Part shown: piece after piece, positions 49,401-61,172 of the stretch
How the letters are laid out: each line of letters opens with the position of its first letter
Position numbering within the stretch: position 1 is the stretch's first letter
From: Hedera helix
Taxonomy: Eukaryota; Streptophyta; Magnoliopsida; Apiales; Araliaceae
Direction of reading: 5' to 3'
Assembly (NCBI GenBank): GCA_947179155.2
Contig: OX359286.1
Coordinates: 36,795,408-36,859,407, forward strand
Length of the DNA: 64,000 bases
Program-made: the position numbers and the translations under genes
Notes under the pieces: model-generated
Database searches by the model: none
Told to the model about the DNA's origin: nothing
Seen by the model: only the letters and a program-made list of their open reading frames with translations

Positions 49401-52400
49401 CTCCTTTCTTCTGGTTTCCTTGTAAGATTAACCCTGTGATACATTAATAGTTTCTTCAATATTTGCTGTTTCTTACTTCCTATTGGGCTCACTATATATT
49501 GATCCATTTCATATGTAAATAGTACTCTCTCTATTTCGATTGCTTATGGTTATGTAACAAAATTTGTCCTGGTCTAAACGACGTGGCACTCTCAATTTGA
49601 GTTTTGTAGATGATGAAAGAATCTCAAAGCAAAGACAATGTTACTATTCGGTGGGATATTGGTCTCAACAAGAAACGTATAGCATACTTTGTATTTCCAA
49701 AGGTGCATTAGTTTTTATGTTCAATTCAAGTTTGTAGCTCCACATTTTCATCATTGCATTGTTGCTTTATCTGTATCAATCTCTAGGTTTTATTGTAATT
49801 TTCTAGTTCAGATTTTGAATTTTCTGCTGAATTTCTGTAGGAAGATAATGAACTGCGCCTTGTCCCTGGTGATGAGTTACGACTGCGTTATTCAGGCGAT
49901 GCAGCTCATCCAGCTTGGCAGTCAGTGGGGCATGTGGTAGGTTCTTATTTTTGACATCTTAGCATATGTTGGCTCTAAATCCATTGTTATGCTTCAGTTT
50001 GATTTCCTGATTGACTTGATATAAACAAGTAGATATATTTTAGGCAAACAGGTAGTTAGCTTGTGGTATCTATAATCCCAAGCTAGGTTTGGGTCTGTGT
50101 TTTCTTTCTATTTTTTTTTAAGTATGGGAACACTCTTTAATTGTTTAATTAATTAATTTTGTCCAATTTACATTTCTGTGTACGCCATCTTTTGTTTAAC
50201 AGGTAAAATTAACGGCACAAGAGGAGGTTGCACTTGAGCTTCGCGCTAGTCAGGTAATTTGGTTAATATTATTTGTTGTCTTTGGGTTCTTGTGTTGTGT
50301 CAGCCGTCCTTATTGTTACTTTGTTTGCAGGGAGTTCCTGTTGAGGTGAACCATGGGTTTAGCGTTGATTTTGTTTGGAAGAGCACAAGTTTTGATAGGA
50401 TGCAGGGAGCGATGAAAACTTTTGCTGTGGATGAAACAAGTGTCAGCGGGTGGGTCAACTCATTTCACATACATTTTACAAAAAATTGTCAAAGATTTCC
50501 TCTCTGTGATATATTTTTCTGTCATGTTTGCATAGATCTATACTAGTGTAGATTAAATTTAAATAGGTTCTCGTATATTATATAAATATTTTAATAAGAT
50601 TGAATACTTTCTGTAGAATATTGAAATTTCTTTAGATGTATATATTGGTACTGACATTTGTTTAGAGTGGCCAAAGTTGTTCAAAAATGCTCCTATGAAA
50701 TTATTTTCAGAGCTAGAAATTTTGTTGCAACCTTGGCTTACTTTTGAACATGCAGCTAGTAAGAGCAATATCACAATATTTGCAGTGTGTTCATATGTAG
50801 GGGTGTTCAACCACCAGCCCGAACCGGACTGGTACCGGTTTAAGTCAAAACTCGGTACCGATACTGGTACCGGTTGGACTAGTTCGGTACCAGTTTTTAC
50901 CTGTTATACTGAATATTGTTATTATTATTATTAATAATAAGTAAATAAAAATAGGAAACCGGTATATACTGAACCCAAAAAGGCCGAACCAGACCGGTTG
51001 TGCAGGTATACCGGATTGGCCGGTTCAGACCGGTCCGGTACACCGGAAAAACCGTTTGTACCAAAATGTTTGAACAGCCCTATTCATATGCACAAGTATT
51101 TGATGGTATTGACTTTACAATGGTCCTTGCTGAAGCTTTGGCCACAGTGGTGGACTCAAGGTTAACTTTGGTTCCGAAATTTATGTCTAAGATAAGGCTT
51201 AATTATAGTAAAGCAGCTAAGCCTCCAATCTGAGTTGTCTAATCTTTACTTGGTTTTGATCCCAGTAAATAGTCAACTTCTTTTCACACACCCCTTCTCT
51301 GTATTTGTGTGTATACCTTTGTTTTGCTGAGGTTTCCATAAAGATGTTACAAGTGCTTTTATCGTTCACCCTGCTGCTTCCAGGTACATTTATCATCATT
51401 TGTTGGGCCATGAAGTTGAGGTTCAGATGGTTCGCAATGCCCTGCCTCGGCGTTTTGGTGCTCCAGGCCTCCCAGAGCTTAATGCATCTCAAGTAAGCCT
51501 ACTAACTGGATATACTTCTTTATTTAGTGAACATGGATACTTTGATTAATTATCATAGTATTTATGGCTTATGTTAAATACTCGAACCATCTGTTATTGC
51601 ATATAACCCCGTTTCTTTTTGTAGATGTTAAAATTGGATATTTTAGCTACGTAAATATTTAGAAAAATTCTCGTGGTGGTTATCCTCCACTTATCTTTAC
51701 TTTTACGTAGTCAGGCAAAGGATAAGTGTAAACCTCTTGACCATCTGTGAAACTATCTTTAAAAGGTGTACTGGAATTGTATTATACATTTCCACATCTT
51801 TCAGTGATCACTATGCGATTTGGCCTGTGGAACGTTGATAATGTCAAATTTAGTGCAGCTTCTTTGTACCAAGTGGGGCTATCTGTGTTTCTGATGGAAG
51901 CACAATGAAACTGACCGGTATCTGTTGGTGGTTAAACCATTGTATATTCTTCTTTGTTTCTGACATGCTTTTCTTGGTAGGTTTTTGCTGTTAAAAGCGT
52001 ACTTCAGAAGCCAATAAGTTTGATTCAAGGTCCACCCGGCACCGGGAAAACTGTCACGTCAGCCGCAATTGTATATCATATGGCAAAACAGGGACAAGGG
52101 CAGGTAAGTTGTTGGCATGTTTTTCTATTGTTTTCTGTCTTAGATATTCTGTATTTCACTGTCTGATACTTTTGTCGCTTGTCAGGTTTTAGTATGTGCT
52201 CCAAGTAATGTGGCTGTAGACCAACTGGCTGAAAAGATTAGTGCCACTGGCTTAAAGGTAACACTACTTCCGAATCCGATTATGCTGATGGTTTGCATGT
52301 CAATTTTGAGCATGTTGATGAGTAATATACATGAATTAGTAGTGGGCCTATTTATGTATTGGTGACTTGTACCAGGCCTGTTTTTCTTCCTCCATGTGTG

Positions 52401-55400
52401 GGAAGAGAAATATCATATTCAGAATCCTCATATCACTAGTATATTATTTTATTATTATTGTTGTTGTTGTTGTTGTTTATTGTTATTATTAGACACTTAC
52501 TCGTTACTGCTATATTTTCTCCTTAATGGTGTAAAGAAGTCTACTGACCAAATAAACTGTGAGCGTGTCTTGGAACAGTGCCTCAAGTATCTAATTATAT
52601 GCTATGATGTGTTATATTAAAAATGTACTCTTTTTGGATACTATTTGTATGTTAAATGTGTGATATTCTTCGACCTTTAACTTGTTAATATATTTTATGT
52701 AGTTATTTGTTAACATAATCCATGTACAAGAAGGATATGTTATTTGTAAGCATATTTTCCTGGTTCCACTGCAAGTGTTGACTATACTCTGTAGCCTAAT
52801 GTGTGGGTTTTTCTGACTTTCTTACCAGTTTGAATATTTTTCTACTAGGTTGTAAGGCTCTGTGCAAAGTCAAGGGAAGCTGTAAGTTCCCCTGTTGAGC
52901 ATTTAACTCTTCATTATCAGGTTTGTTCATTTGTTGATGTCATTTAATTCTTTTGTCATGTAATATGCTATTTAATGCTCTAATTTCAGGGATTTGTGTC
53001 TTAATATTGCTCTATTGCAGGTCCGACATCTTGATACTTCTGAAAAGAGTGAACTTCACAAGTTACAACAGCTAAAAGACGAACAAGGTGGGGTTTCTCT
53101 TCTATGAGGCAGTTGAACACTTGAACCTCTATTTGCTCAATAACTTTAGTAAGGGTAGCCTGGGTAGTCCCCATAACAAAGACCTAAATATAATTGTTGA
53201 ATTCACCTTGACCCAAAAACTTAAGCTGATGCTTAGGTCAATCTTATGTATTAAACCTTCAGCTTCACACTTGAACACCTGATGCAGGACTTAGCCAACT
53301 CACATGCTACAGTAACAACTTTCACAAGTGATATAAAGTCCAACATTTCAGGCTATCATTGCTGAACAGCATGTCTATAAGCGGATCTTTACCCATCCGG
53401 TTGATTTTTTGTATTTTGCTAGCTAATTGGTATCAAATATACTCTACCAAAGGAAACTTCTGTAAATGGTTTGATGGAGAATTATGTGTCTTTTAATAGG
53501 CGAAAGATGGTATTCCCTGTCCCAGATTGAGTGTCACCCTTTAAATCGGCACAGATTTTAAGATATTAAAACGACACATTTAGAGATCATAATTATGATA
53601 TAGTTTTTTCCCCCTTAATTATTAGCATTTAACCATTTAGAGGTAGTTTGAAAAAAAAAAGATCTTCAGTAAGAATTTTTTTATCTAAACTTGCGATCAG
53701 CACATATTAAATGTGTCGAATACATACTTTTGAAGCATGATACTTAATTTGGGATCAAGGGAGGAATAAATATCCCAAACTTATGGTGATAATTTTAATC
53801 TTCAAGTTTTCTACATATATTGTCCTCTTTCTCTATTTTTTCAATATCTTAATATAGCTGTAGGGGTTTTGTATTTATGGGTAAGAAGAAATTTTAATTT
53901 TGCGTTATGTACATCTGTATATGTAATTCTTTTCATTTGGATTTGTGTTAATGGAAGTATTTTTCCTAACTTTTACAGGAGAACTGTCCAGTAGTGATGA
54001 GAAAAAATATAAAGCTCTGAAGCGTGCAACAGAGAGAGAGATTTCTCAGAGTGCTGATGTTATATGCTGCACCTGTGTTGGTGCAGGAGATCCTCGGTTG
54101 GCAAATTTTAGATTCCGCCAGGTTTATCTTTTGATGTGCATATATTGATGTGTAATTTTTTTTTTAATTTCCTTTGGTTCCCTTTCTGATTTACCTGTTT
54201 GTAGGTGCTGATTGATGAATCGACTCAAGCAACTGAGCCCGAGTGTTTGATTCCTTTGGTTCTTGGAGTGAAGCAGGTTACCAGAATTTGTTTGTACTTT
54301 TGTACATACGCTGCTTTATATTCTTATGGTTGAGCACTTCTTGATGAATGATGTATATGTTAGGTTGTTCTTGTTGGTGATCATTGTCAGCTTGGTCCCG
54401 TCATTATGTGCAAAAAAGCAGCTCGTGCTGGACTAGCACAGTCTCTGTTTGAGCGTCTTGTGCTTCTTGGCGTGAAGCCAATTAGATTGCAGGTTATAAA
54501 TCTTTTGATGCTTCTGTGTGGGATAGGAAGAGGTTTTTCGATCGATTGCATAGGGAGTCATTAGCAGCTTAATTAATTATAGTTCTTCAGGTTGGGGATT
54601 GGGTGATAAACAAGCCCCAGTATTTTATGTCATGATCTTACACTGCAGGTTCAATATCGCATGCATCCATCCCTGTCGGAATTTCCTTCTAATAGCTTCT
54701 ATGAAGGTACACTTCAAAATGGAGTGACAATAAATGAAAGGCAATCAACAGGCATCGATTTTCCTTGGCCTGTGCCAAACCGGCCCATGTTCTTCTATGT
54801 GCAGGTATTCTAAACTTTCCATTCATGTTCTCCTCTCGACGAAATTCCTTTGCGGGAATCGTTTGCCAAATGCCAGCATAATTTTAATTGTCTTGTTTAG
54901 TAAAATTTTATTGTGGCACGGGAGTGTCATTAAGCAAAGCTTTACTTATTCATTCGATAACTAGGTGCTTTCTGCTGCTCGTACAACTTCTCTTCAAATC
55001 ATTTTTCCCGCTTGCAGATGTTCCCCTGCAGGAAAAAAAATTATACTCCCTCTGTTGCTTTTTATCCGTCTTTTTAGAGAGATCTTTGTTCCTTTTATCT
55101 GTCGTTTGTAGATTCTAAAGAAGAATTAATTACTTAGTTTCCCATGTTATCCTTATATATTAAACACATTTGTTTCTCTATCATCTTTCAACAAATTTAC
55201 TCCAATGAAAAACATTTCCTCTTGTATTTGCTGAATTATGCTTTCCTGTTTGTTACTTTTTCTCCTGTTTCGATGATATTTGAATCTATGTACTTGTTTC
55301 TTTTAGATGGGACAAGAGGAGATTAGTGCTAGCGGGACATCCTATCTGAACCGGACTGAGGCTGCAAATGTCGAAAAAATTGTGACTACTTTCTTAAAGA

Positions 55401-56304
55401 GTGGTGTTGTTCCTAGTCAGGTATATTTATCAAGCTTCTGTGCATTTTCCGTTTCGACGAGGGCTTCTCAAACTTAATATTTGTAATAATTTATTATGCT
55501 CATCATCATACAGATAGGGGTGATAACACCATATGAAGGGCAGCGTGCGTACATTGTCAATTATATGTCGAGAAATGGTGCTTTAAGGCAGCAACTCTAC
55601 AAAGAAATTGAGGCAATCTTCGAATTTTCCTTCCTAGACGCTGGTAGATACGTTTCATTGGTTCACAAACATGCAGCATAACATTTTTTTTACAGGTTGC
55701 TAGTGTAGATTCTTTCCAAGGGAGAGAAAAGGATTACATTATTTTGTCATGTGTGAGAAGTAATGAACATCAGGTTGGTTGATATATATATATTTTTTAA
55801 AAAAAATTCCCGTTTTGGTCCTACGGAGTTTCTTCTTACATTTTTATTTGTTTTAATAATTTGTTTTTTCAGTTAAATGTTATTTGTATATTATTTGCTA
55901 ATTTGTAAGATCTTATCCTTATTAGAGGAAATTCATTTTACTTTCTTAATTTCTTGATTTGTCCTGCATCTATGTTGCTCATCTTTTCATGACAAAACTT
56001 TATCATGCATGGAAACTAGCTAGTTCTTTGCTGACTTCTTTTTTCACCCAGGGTATTGGATTCCTTAATGATCCACGCAGGCTGAATGTTGCACTCACTC
56101 GTGCTCGTTATGGTATTGTCATCCTGGGGAACCCTAAAGTTCTCAGCAAGCAACCATTGTGGAATGGCTTATTGACACACTACAAGGTTCTATCTTGCTT
56201 TTTGTTGTACTATTGCTAGTTGAATGTGGTTTGTATTGTTGAAACTTGCGAACTGATATGGACTAAGTTAAGTCGCACTCTGTAAAATGGTTGTCCCATA
56301 ACCA

Positions 56305-56335
<31 letters not shown>

Positions 56336-59241
56336 ACAAAAAAAAACCTTCTGAGTTGGCATATGCTAATATGTGTCCCTTTTACACTATAAAATCATAG
56401 CGCACCATTTATTGTGCTACCCTTTGATTTCTTTTTTCCAGGCTTTACTAGGCTCTATTTATCACTTTTACTGCCTGCCAACTTCTCATTTTTTATCTTT
56501 GTTCGGTCAGGAGCATGAGTGTTTAGTGGAAGGGCCTCTAAATAATCTGAAACAGAGTATGGTTCAGTTTCAAAAGCCCAAAAAGGTAAAAACACTGGGT
56601 GAATGAATTTATTTTTTGGGGGTAATATTTATTGTTGTGTACATTTGAGGACATTGTCTTAATGGTTCGTTTGACACAGATCTACAACGATCGACGACTT
56701 TTCTTTGGTGGTGGTCCTGGAATGGTGCCTAATGATAGTTTTGGGTCTGTTGCCTCGTCAAGTCAAAATGTTGATAGGAGAAGTAGCCGTTCTAGGGGTA
56801 AGTTAGATATGAAATTATTGCAGTTCAAAGTCAACTACATTTGGTGTATGATTTAATATTAGTTTCAAGGTCTATGACAAGGTCAATGGAAGTAATACAA
56901 GTGCAAGAATAGAGCTCGTTTTTCTCTTTTCCTATCTGACTTTATTGATGGTGTGATAATTTTAACTTTTTACTACAGCAGATGAGCTTTCATGCTTTTA
57001 TGATGCAGGTTCTTTCATGCCACCTGGACCACCCAATGGCACGCATAAACCTGGACTGCATACGGCTGGTTATCCAATGCCTCGAGTTCCCATTCCACCT
57101 TATCACGGTGGTCCTCAGCCATATGCTATTCCTACTCGTGGTGCTGTACACGGACCTGTTGGAGCTGTCCCTCATGTTCCTCAGCTAGGAAGTCGAGGTT
57201 TTGGTGCTGGGCGTGGCAGTGCTGGCGCTCCCATAGGCAGTCATCTGCCACACCAGCAAGGCTTGCAGCAACCAGTTGGAAATATTGGGTCTAATTTCAA
57301 TTTTCCTGCTTTGGAGAGTCCAAGTAGCCAGCCCTCTGTCGGTGGTCCATTATCGCAACCTGGATATGTTTCTAATGTAAGTTGTTGTGTTCGCTCCACA
57401 GCCCCGGCATTTTTTTCGCCTTTTGTCGTTCACATCTTCCTTTCTCTAAAGTAAGAGGGTATTTGGTATCACTCATAAGCAATCAAACCTGCTTATAATC
57501 AGTTTTAAGAAAAAAAATTGTTGGTAACCTTATTTTAAAACAGCTTATAATCACTTTTTATGAAAATAATCAAAAGCTCTAATTTGGAGCTTTTGATTAT
57601 TTACCAAATCTGGTAATCAGGTTTGACCAAGTACATTAGTAATCTCTCCCAATTTATTTTAGTAATTCTATCCATTATCCATCTTTACTTTTCAAAACTT
57701 TCCTTTTTAGTAAATTTTCACTTGAAATAATTGATTAATTTTTTTTATACCAAACAATTTTCATTTTTTACTAGGTTAAGTGTTTTTTATTTACCAAACA
57801 CAAATTACTTTTTAAAAACTGATAATAAGTAAAAGCAGTAATCGGAATCAGTCATCACAATTTTTAAGCAATCCCAAACATAGAGTGCTCTACATGCATT
57901 CCACATTGACTTCTGAGAGTACTTCTGTTATGATAGATGGCAGTTCAAGGACCAAGCCAAACATTTCAGGATGGTTTCTCTATTGGTGGCATGTCTCAGG
58001 TGATTGAATTGTGAAGATGAATTTTACTATTTTTGTAATTTATTCTTGATCTTTATTCTTAATAATTTTATTCTTACAATTTTTCACCCTTAATCAGGAT
58101 TTTTTGGGTGATGATTTTAAAAGCCAGGGGTCACATGTTCCATATAATGTTACCGACTTCTCCACTCAGGTATGAGTATATAATTATTGTTGTGCTAGTA
58201 CTTTGACTACTGAATTATGTTGTTCTTTTCTTTTCTTTTCTTTATATATATATATTTATATTTGTTGGGTGGGATGGGGGTGTGCACTTTTCAGACATTT
58301 TTGACACTCTGGTCCATTGCTTGCAGGCGTCTCAAAGTGGATATACTGTTGATTATGTTACACAGGGAGCGCAAGGTGGGTTTCCTGGTAGCTTCCTGAA
58401 CCAGAATTCTCAAGCTGGATATTCTCGCTTTGGTTCAGGAAATGATTTCATGTCTCAGGTTAGTTCATGCTATGTTTACTTTTCTTCTCTTTTTGTTTAT
58501 AATTCATTTCTGCTATTTTCTTTATGGATATAATATATCTTTTATAAATAATATCACCCTTCTATGGGAAAACACCACATGTAAAAAAAAATTCCTGCAA
58601 AATGTTGTGCCTATTATATACTAGTGTGTCAAAACCCTTATCACTACGCTGTGGAAAATATGATTGCTCATTCTCCGTTTATTTTTATTCCGTCTCTTTT
58701 TCAATGCCTATTTCAGGACTACATGGCACCTGGTTCACAAGGTCTCTTTACTCAGGTTGGATTCAATGATCCGTCACAAGATGATGCTTCACAGAGCCAC
58801 TTTGGCATGGCCAATGCTAATCAACTCCAGCCTCAGGTTTCATAAAGTTTGCGTGATTTTTCTGTCATTCTTTGTATAATTTAGCAAGTTGGATCAGTAG
58901 GAAATGTGCACTTGTTACAAGTCCATGATGACCTGCAGCATTAATCACTAGCACATTTATTGAGGGGAGGGGAGGGGAGGGAGGGGTAATTTTTGCTTGG
59001 TTTGAAACATTTCCTAAACTAATCTTTGTCAATTATCGACTTTGTTTTCTGGTAGTAATCTCCCTTTGGGTTTGTTTTTGAAGTGTTCTTTTGACCTTTT
59101 CTGCAGAGCTTGTTGAATCCTCTCTATTCCCAGCCCTTCACCAACTACAACACACAGCCACTTAACATGCAAGCTCCACAACAGCAACAATCCCAGCCGG
59201 GCCAGGGATCCCAAAATCAGAAACTCCACTATAATGGTTGA
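46494..59241 (+). CDS. UPF1: UPF1, RNA helicase of nonsense-mediated decay
   Basis: UPF1 is the ATP-dependent 5'-3' RNA helicase at the core of nonsense-mediated mRNA decay. My 29 exons are 46494-47015, 48590-48841, 48955-49125, 49313-49363, 49610-49702, 49841-49936, 50203-50253, 50331-50449, 51384-51492, 51981-52103, 52186-52257, 52849-52920, 53021-53087, 53979-54121, 54205-54276, 54364-54492, 54649-54804, 55307-55420, 55514-55612, 55696-55773, 56052-56186, 56511-56585, 56680-56797, 57009-57376, 57937-57999, 58098-58169, 58327-58458, 58717-58836 and 59107-59241. They total 3807 nt, giving 1268 aa (Arabidopsis about 1254, from memory). The CH zinc domain starts near residue 130 (HACRYCG). Walker A GPPGTGKT is 505-512 and the Walker B region is DEST (651-654). 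Then come GDHCQLGPV, VDSFQGREKD and NVALTRARYG. The tail is Gly/Gln-rich with SQ sites for phosphorylation. Intron 19 has a GC donor. Confidence 0.96.
50798..51082. mobile_element. hAT-type MITE in UPF1 intron 8
   Basis: The 285-bp element is flanked by a perfect 8-bp duplication TTCATATG (50790-50797 and 51083-51090). The left TIR is TAGGGGTGTTCAA and the right TIR, reverse complemented, is TAGGGCTGTTCAAA, both classic hAT ends. The interior is full of ACCGG/CCGGT words (for example GGTACCGG) and contains a short TTA run. There is no coding capacity. The TSD is intact, which suggests a young insertion. Confidence 0.92.
55613..55695 (+). other. GC-AG intron of UPF1
   Basis: Intron 19 must start at GC (GAG/GCAATC) for the frame to join the conserved KEIE to VASVDSFQGRE. 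No GT at this border gives the conserved junction, and the acceptor is TTTTACAG. GC donors are a known minor class of plant introns. Confidence 0.85.
56305..56333. repeat. (C)29 homopolymer in UPF1 intron 21
   Basis: Twenty-nine consecutive C residues followed by an A-rich run. Exact length is likely to be unreliable in the assembly. Confidence 0.8.
57457..57884. mobile_element. Probable MITE in UPF1 intron 24
   Basis: The left side starts GGGTATTTGGTATCACTCAT and the right side, reverse complemented, runs CTATGTTTGGGATTGCTTAA. These are imperfect inverted termini of the GGGTRTTTGG kind frequent in plant MITEs. Inside is a perfect 15-bp hairpin (57565-57579 with 57587-57601). The target duplication is not certain, so boundaries are approximate. 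Confidence 0.5.
58963..58987 (+). other. Potential G-quadruplex tract in the last UPF1 intron
   Basis: Five runs of three to four G separated by single A residues lie in the sense strand of intron 28, so a quadruplex could form in the pre-mRNA. Confidence 0.55.
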
Positions 59242-60596
59242 GATATCATGGAATTTAATCTGTGATGGGTTAGTCTTTGCGTTTAGCAACTTGGTTTGTG
59301 CTGTCACGTGTGACCAACATAATCTGCTGCTCTAAGATGCTGCCAGGGTTTGTGAATAATTGAGTTCAAGTTGATAACACAGCCCTTTGCGAATCATTCT
59401 GAATTGCAGGAATCACAGAGATTGATTCAAAACGAGACGCACATTCAGGGCTGAGAAAGAGGAGAATAACCCAAAATCTTCTTGAATTTTTGAACTGTTC
59501 AGAGAGAAGGTAAGTTGACTTAATGGGAGAGCACTATATGTCATGGTTTTGTCAGACTGGTTTGGTTATTGAGGAAGAGAAGCCCATTGCTTATTAACAG
59601 GGAAACTCATTCATGTACAGAAGCAGCTACCACTGTAATTGTATACAGCATGCAGGGGAAGTCACCTTACCTTTTCTGCACATGACATGTAATTATACTT
59701 TTCATAATTATTGAACACCAATGAAGATATGTTCTTAAAAGGGTTCTTCGGTCCAAGCACAGATTTTTATAAATTTTTTTGGGATATTACTAGGTATGTG
59801 GATGTGTGACATTAGTGTTTTAATGAAATTGTGTTTGCTCTGAATCCTGTTTGTGGGAAGCTGTAAGATGGATTGTCTGCTTAAATGTGTCGTTGCATCT
59901 CCTTTTTAATTGATCAATGCTAAATTTGTTTGAAATAAATACCCTTTTCTAGCCCCCAGGCTGCGTGTTGTGAAATTAAAATTTTTCCTTCAAACATGAC
60001 TACAGCCATGGTGAGAGTTGCATGCAAATTGAAGTGATGAAAGGATCTTTGAGATTCTGGTCAGCATTGCAGTTAAGTGCTGTTGGTTATTGAGGGGTAG
60101 TTGAATTGTAACTGAAAATATCTGATTTTACTTACAAGTATGTTATTGGTTGATTAATTTGGGAGCTCAGCAGCTTCTGGCAGATAATGTTTCACTTGGC
60201 ATTTTCAAATTTTTGGTAAATAATTGTGATGAGCCCACGTAGCAGTGATGTGAAATGAAAAAACTTCTACCTAGTGGATGGCCAGCGAGTGTAAACGATA
60301 TGAAATCTGTTTAGAGAGTTGGGCAAATAATTTTTGAAAGTTTACAGGTTTCAAGTTAAAATGCCAGCTCTACATCCTTTATTACTTACTAGTCATCAAA
60401 CTCTACGGTCAAATGTCTAAATTAATTAGAAGTATTTTTTTTTTCATTTTTAATACAAGTCATTATTGTCATGTTATATTTAATACATTAAATTATCTAC
60501 GTACGAAGTCAAGTCAACATCCCGTTAAATTTTTACACTCTCTTAGATGAATTTTTTTAATTTTATAAAAATATATATATAAATTGATGTCCAGAT

Positions 60597-60600
<4 letters not shown>

Positions 60601-60640
<40 letters not shown>
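60601..60640. repeat. (G)40 homopolymer with palindromic flanks
   Basis: Forty consecutive G residues are bounded by ATCATT on the left and AATGAT on the right, a perfect 6-bp inverted repeat. Confidence 0.8.
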
Positions 60641-60641
<1 letters not shown>

Positions 60642-60732
60642 ATGATTTAACCCAACTGTTGTTTATGGAGGAGGATATTTGTATGTCTGAATTACAAACT
60701 ACTTATTCTACCAAGGCAAAGGATATTAAGTA

Positions 60733-60979
60733 CTCCATTCGTTCTTAAATATATGATCATTATTAACTTTTTAAAGTCGATTTAAAAATATTTTCAAACA
60801 CAAAATTGACATTAATTTTTTTAGTTTTAGTCAATACAGATAAATATTATAAACTATTTAAAAGGTACTACTCATTGTGAGATTTTTTACTTCATAATTT
60901 TTAATGAATCATCTCAATTTTGAGTTTAAAAATATTTTCAAATGACTTTTAAAAGTCTCATAATTTGGAATGGGGGAAA
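60733..60979. mobile_element. Stowaway-like MITE, near-complete copy
   Basis: It is flanked by TA (60731-60732 and 60980-60981). The left end is CTCCATTCGTTCTTAAATAT; the right end, reverse complemented, is TTCCCCCATTCCAAATTATG. The arms then share ACTTTTnAAAGTC. Internal blocks match the degraded copy at 4746. Confidence 0.75.
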
Positions 60980-61172
60980 TACAAAGAAATATTTCTTGGT
61001 AAAATGATTTGTCAATATCGACCTGCTTGATTAGTTAATCATGTCCAAAGCTCCACTGCTCTTCTATTGCCTCCAGCTACTGAAGGACATGAAATCTGCC
61101 TGCCAGGAGCGAATAGTGCCAAAATAAACAACTTGATCACATGAAAAATCAGGCTGATGGTTGTGTTGAGTG

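Larger units (their letters stand above)
59242..61172. other. UPF1 3' UTR and convergent spacer to LON2
   Basis: UPF1 (+) and LON2 (-) converge here. The stretch contains the UPF1 3' UTR (to about 59,720), a (G)40 tract and a Stowaway-like MITE. No further gene is visible. Confidence 0.5.
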
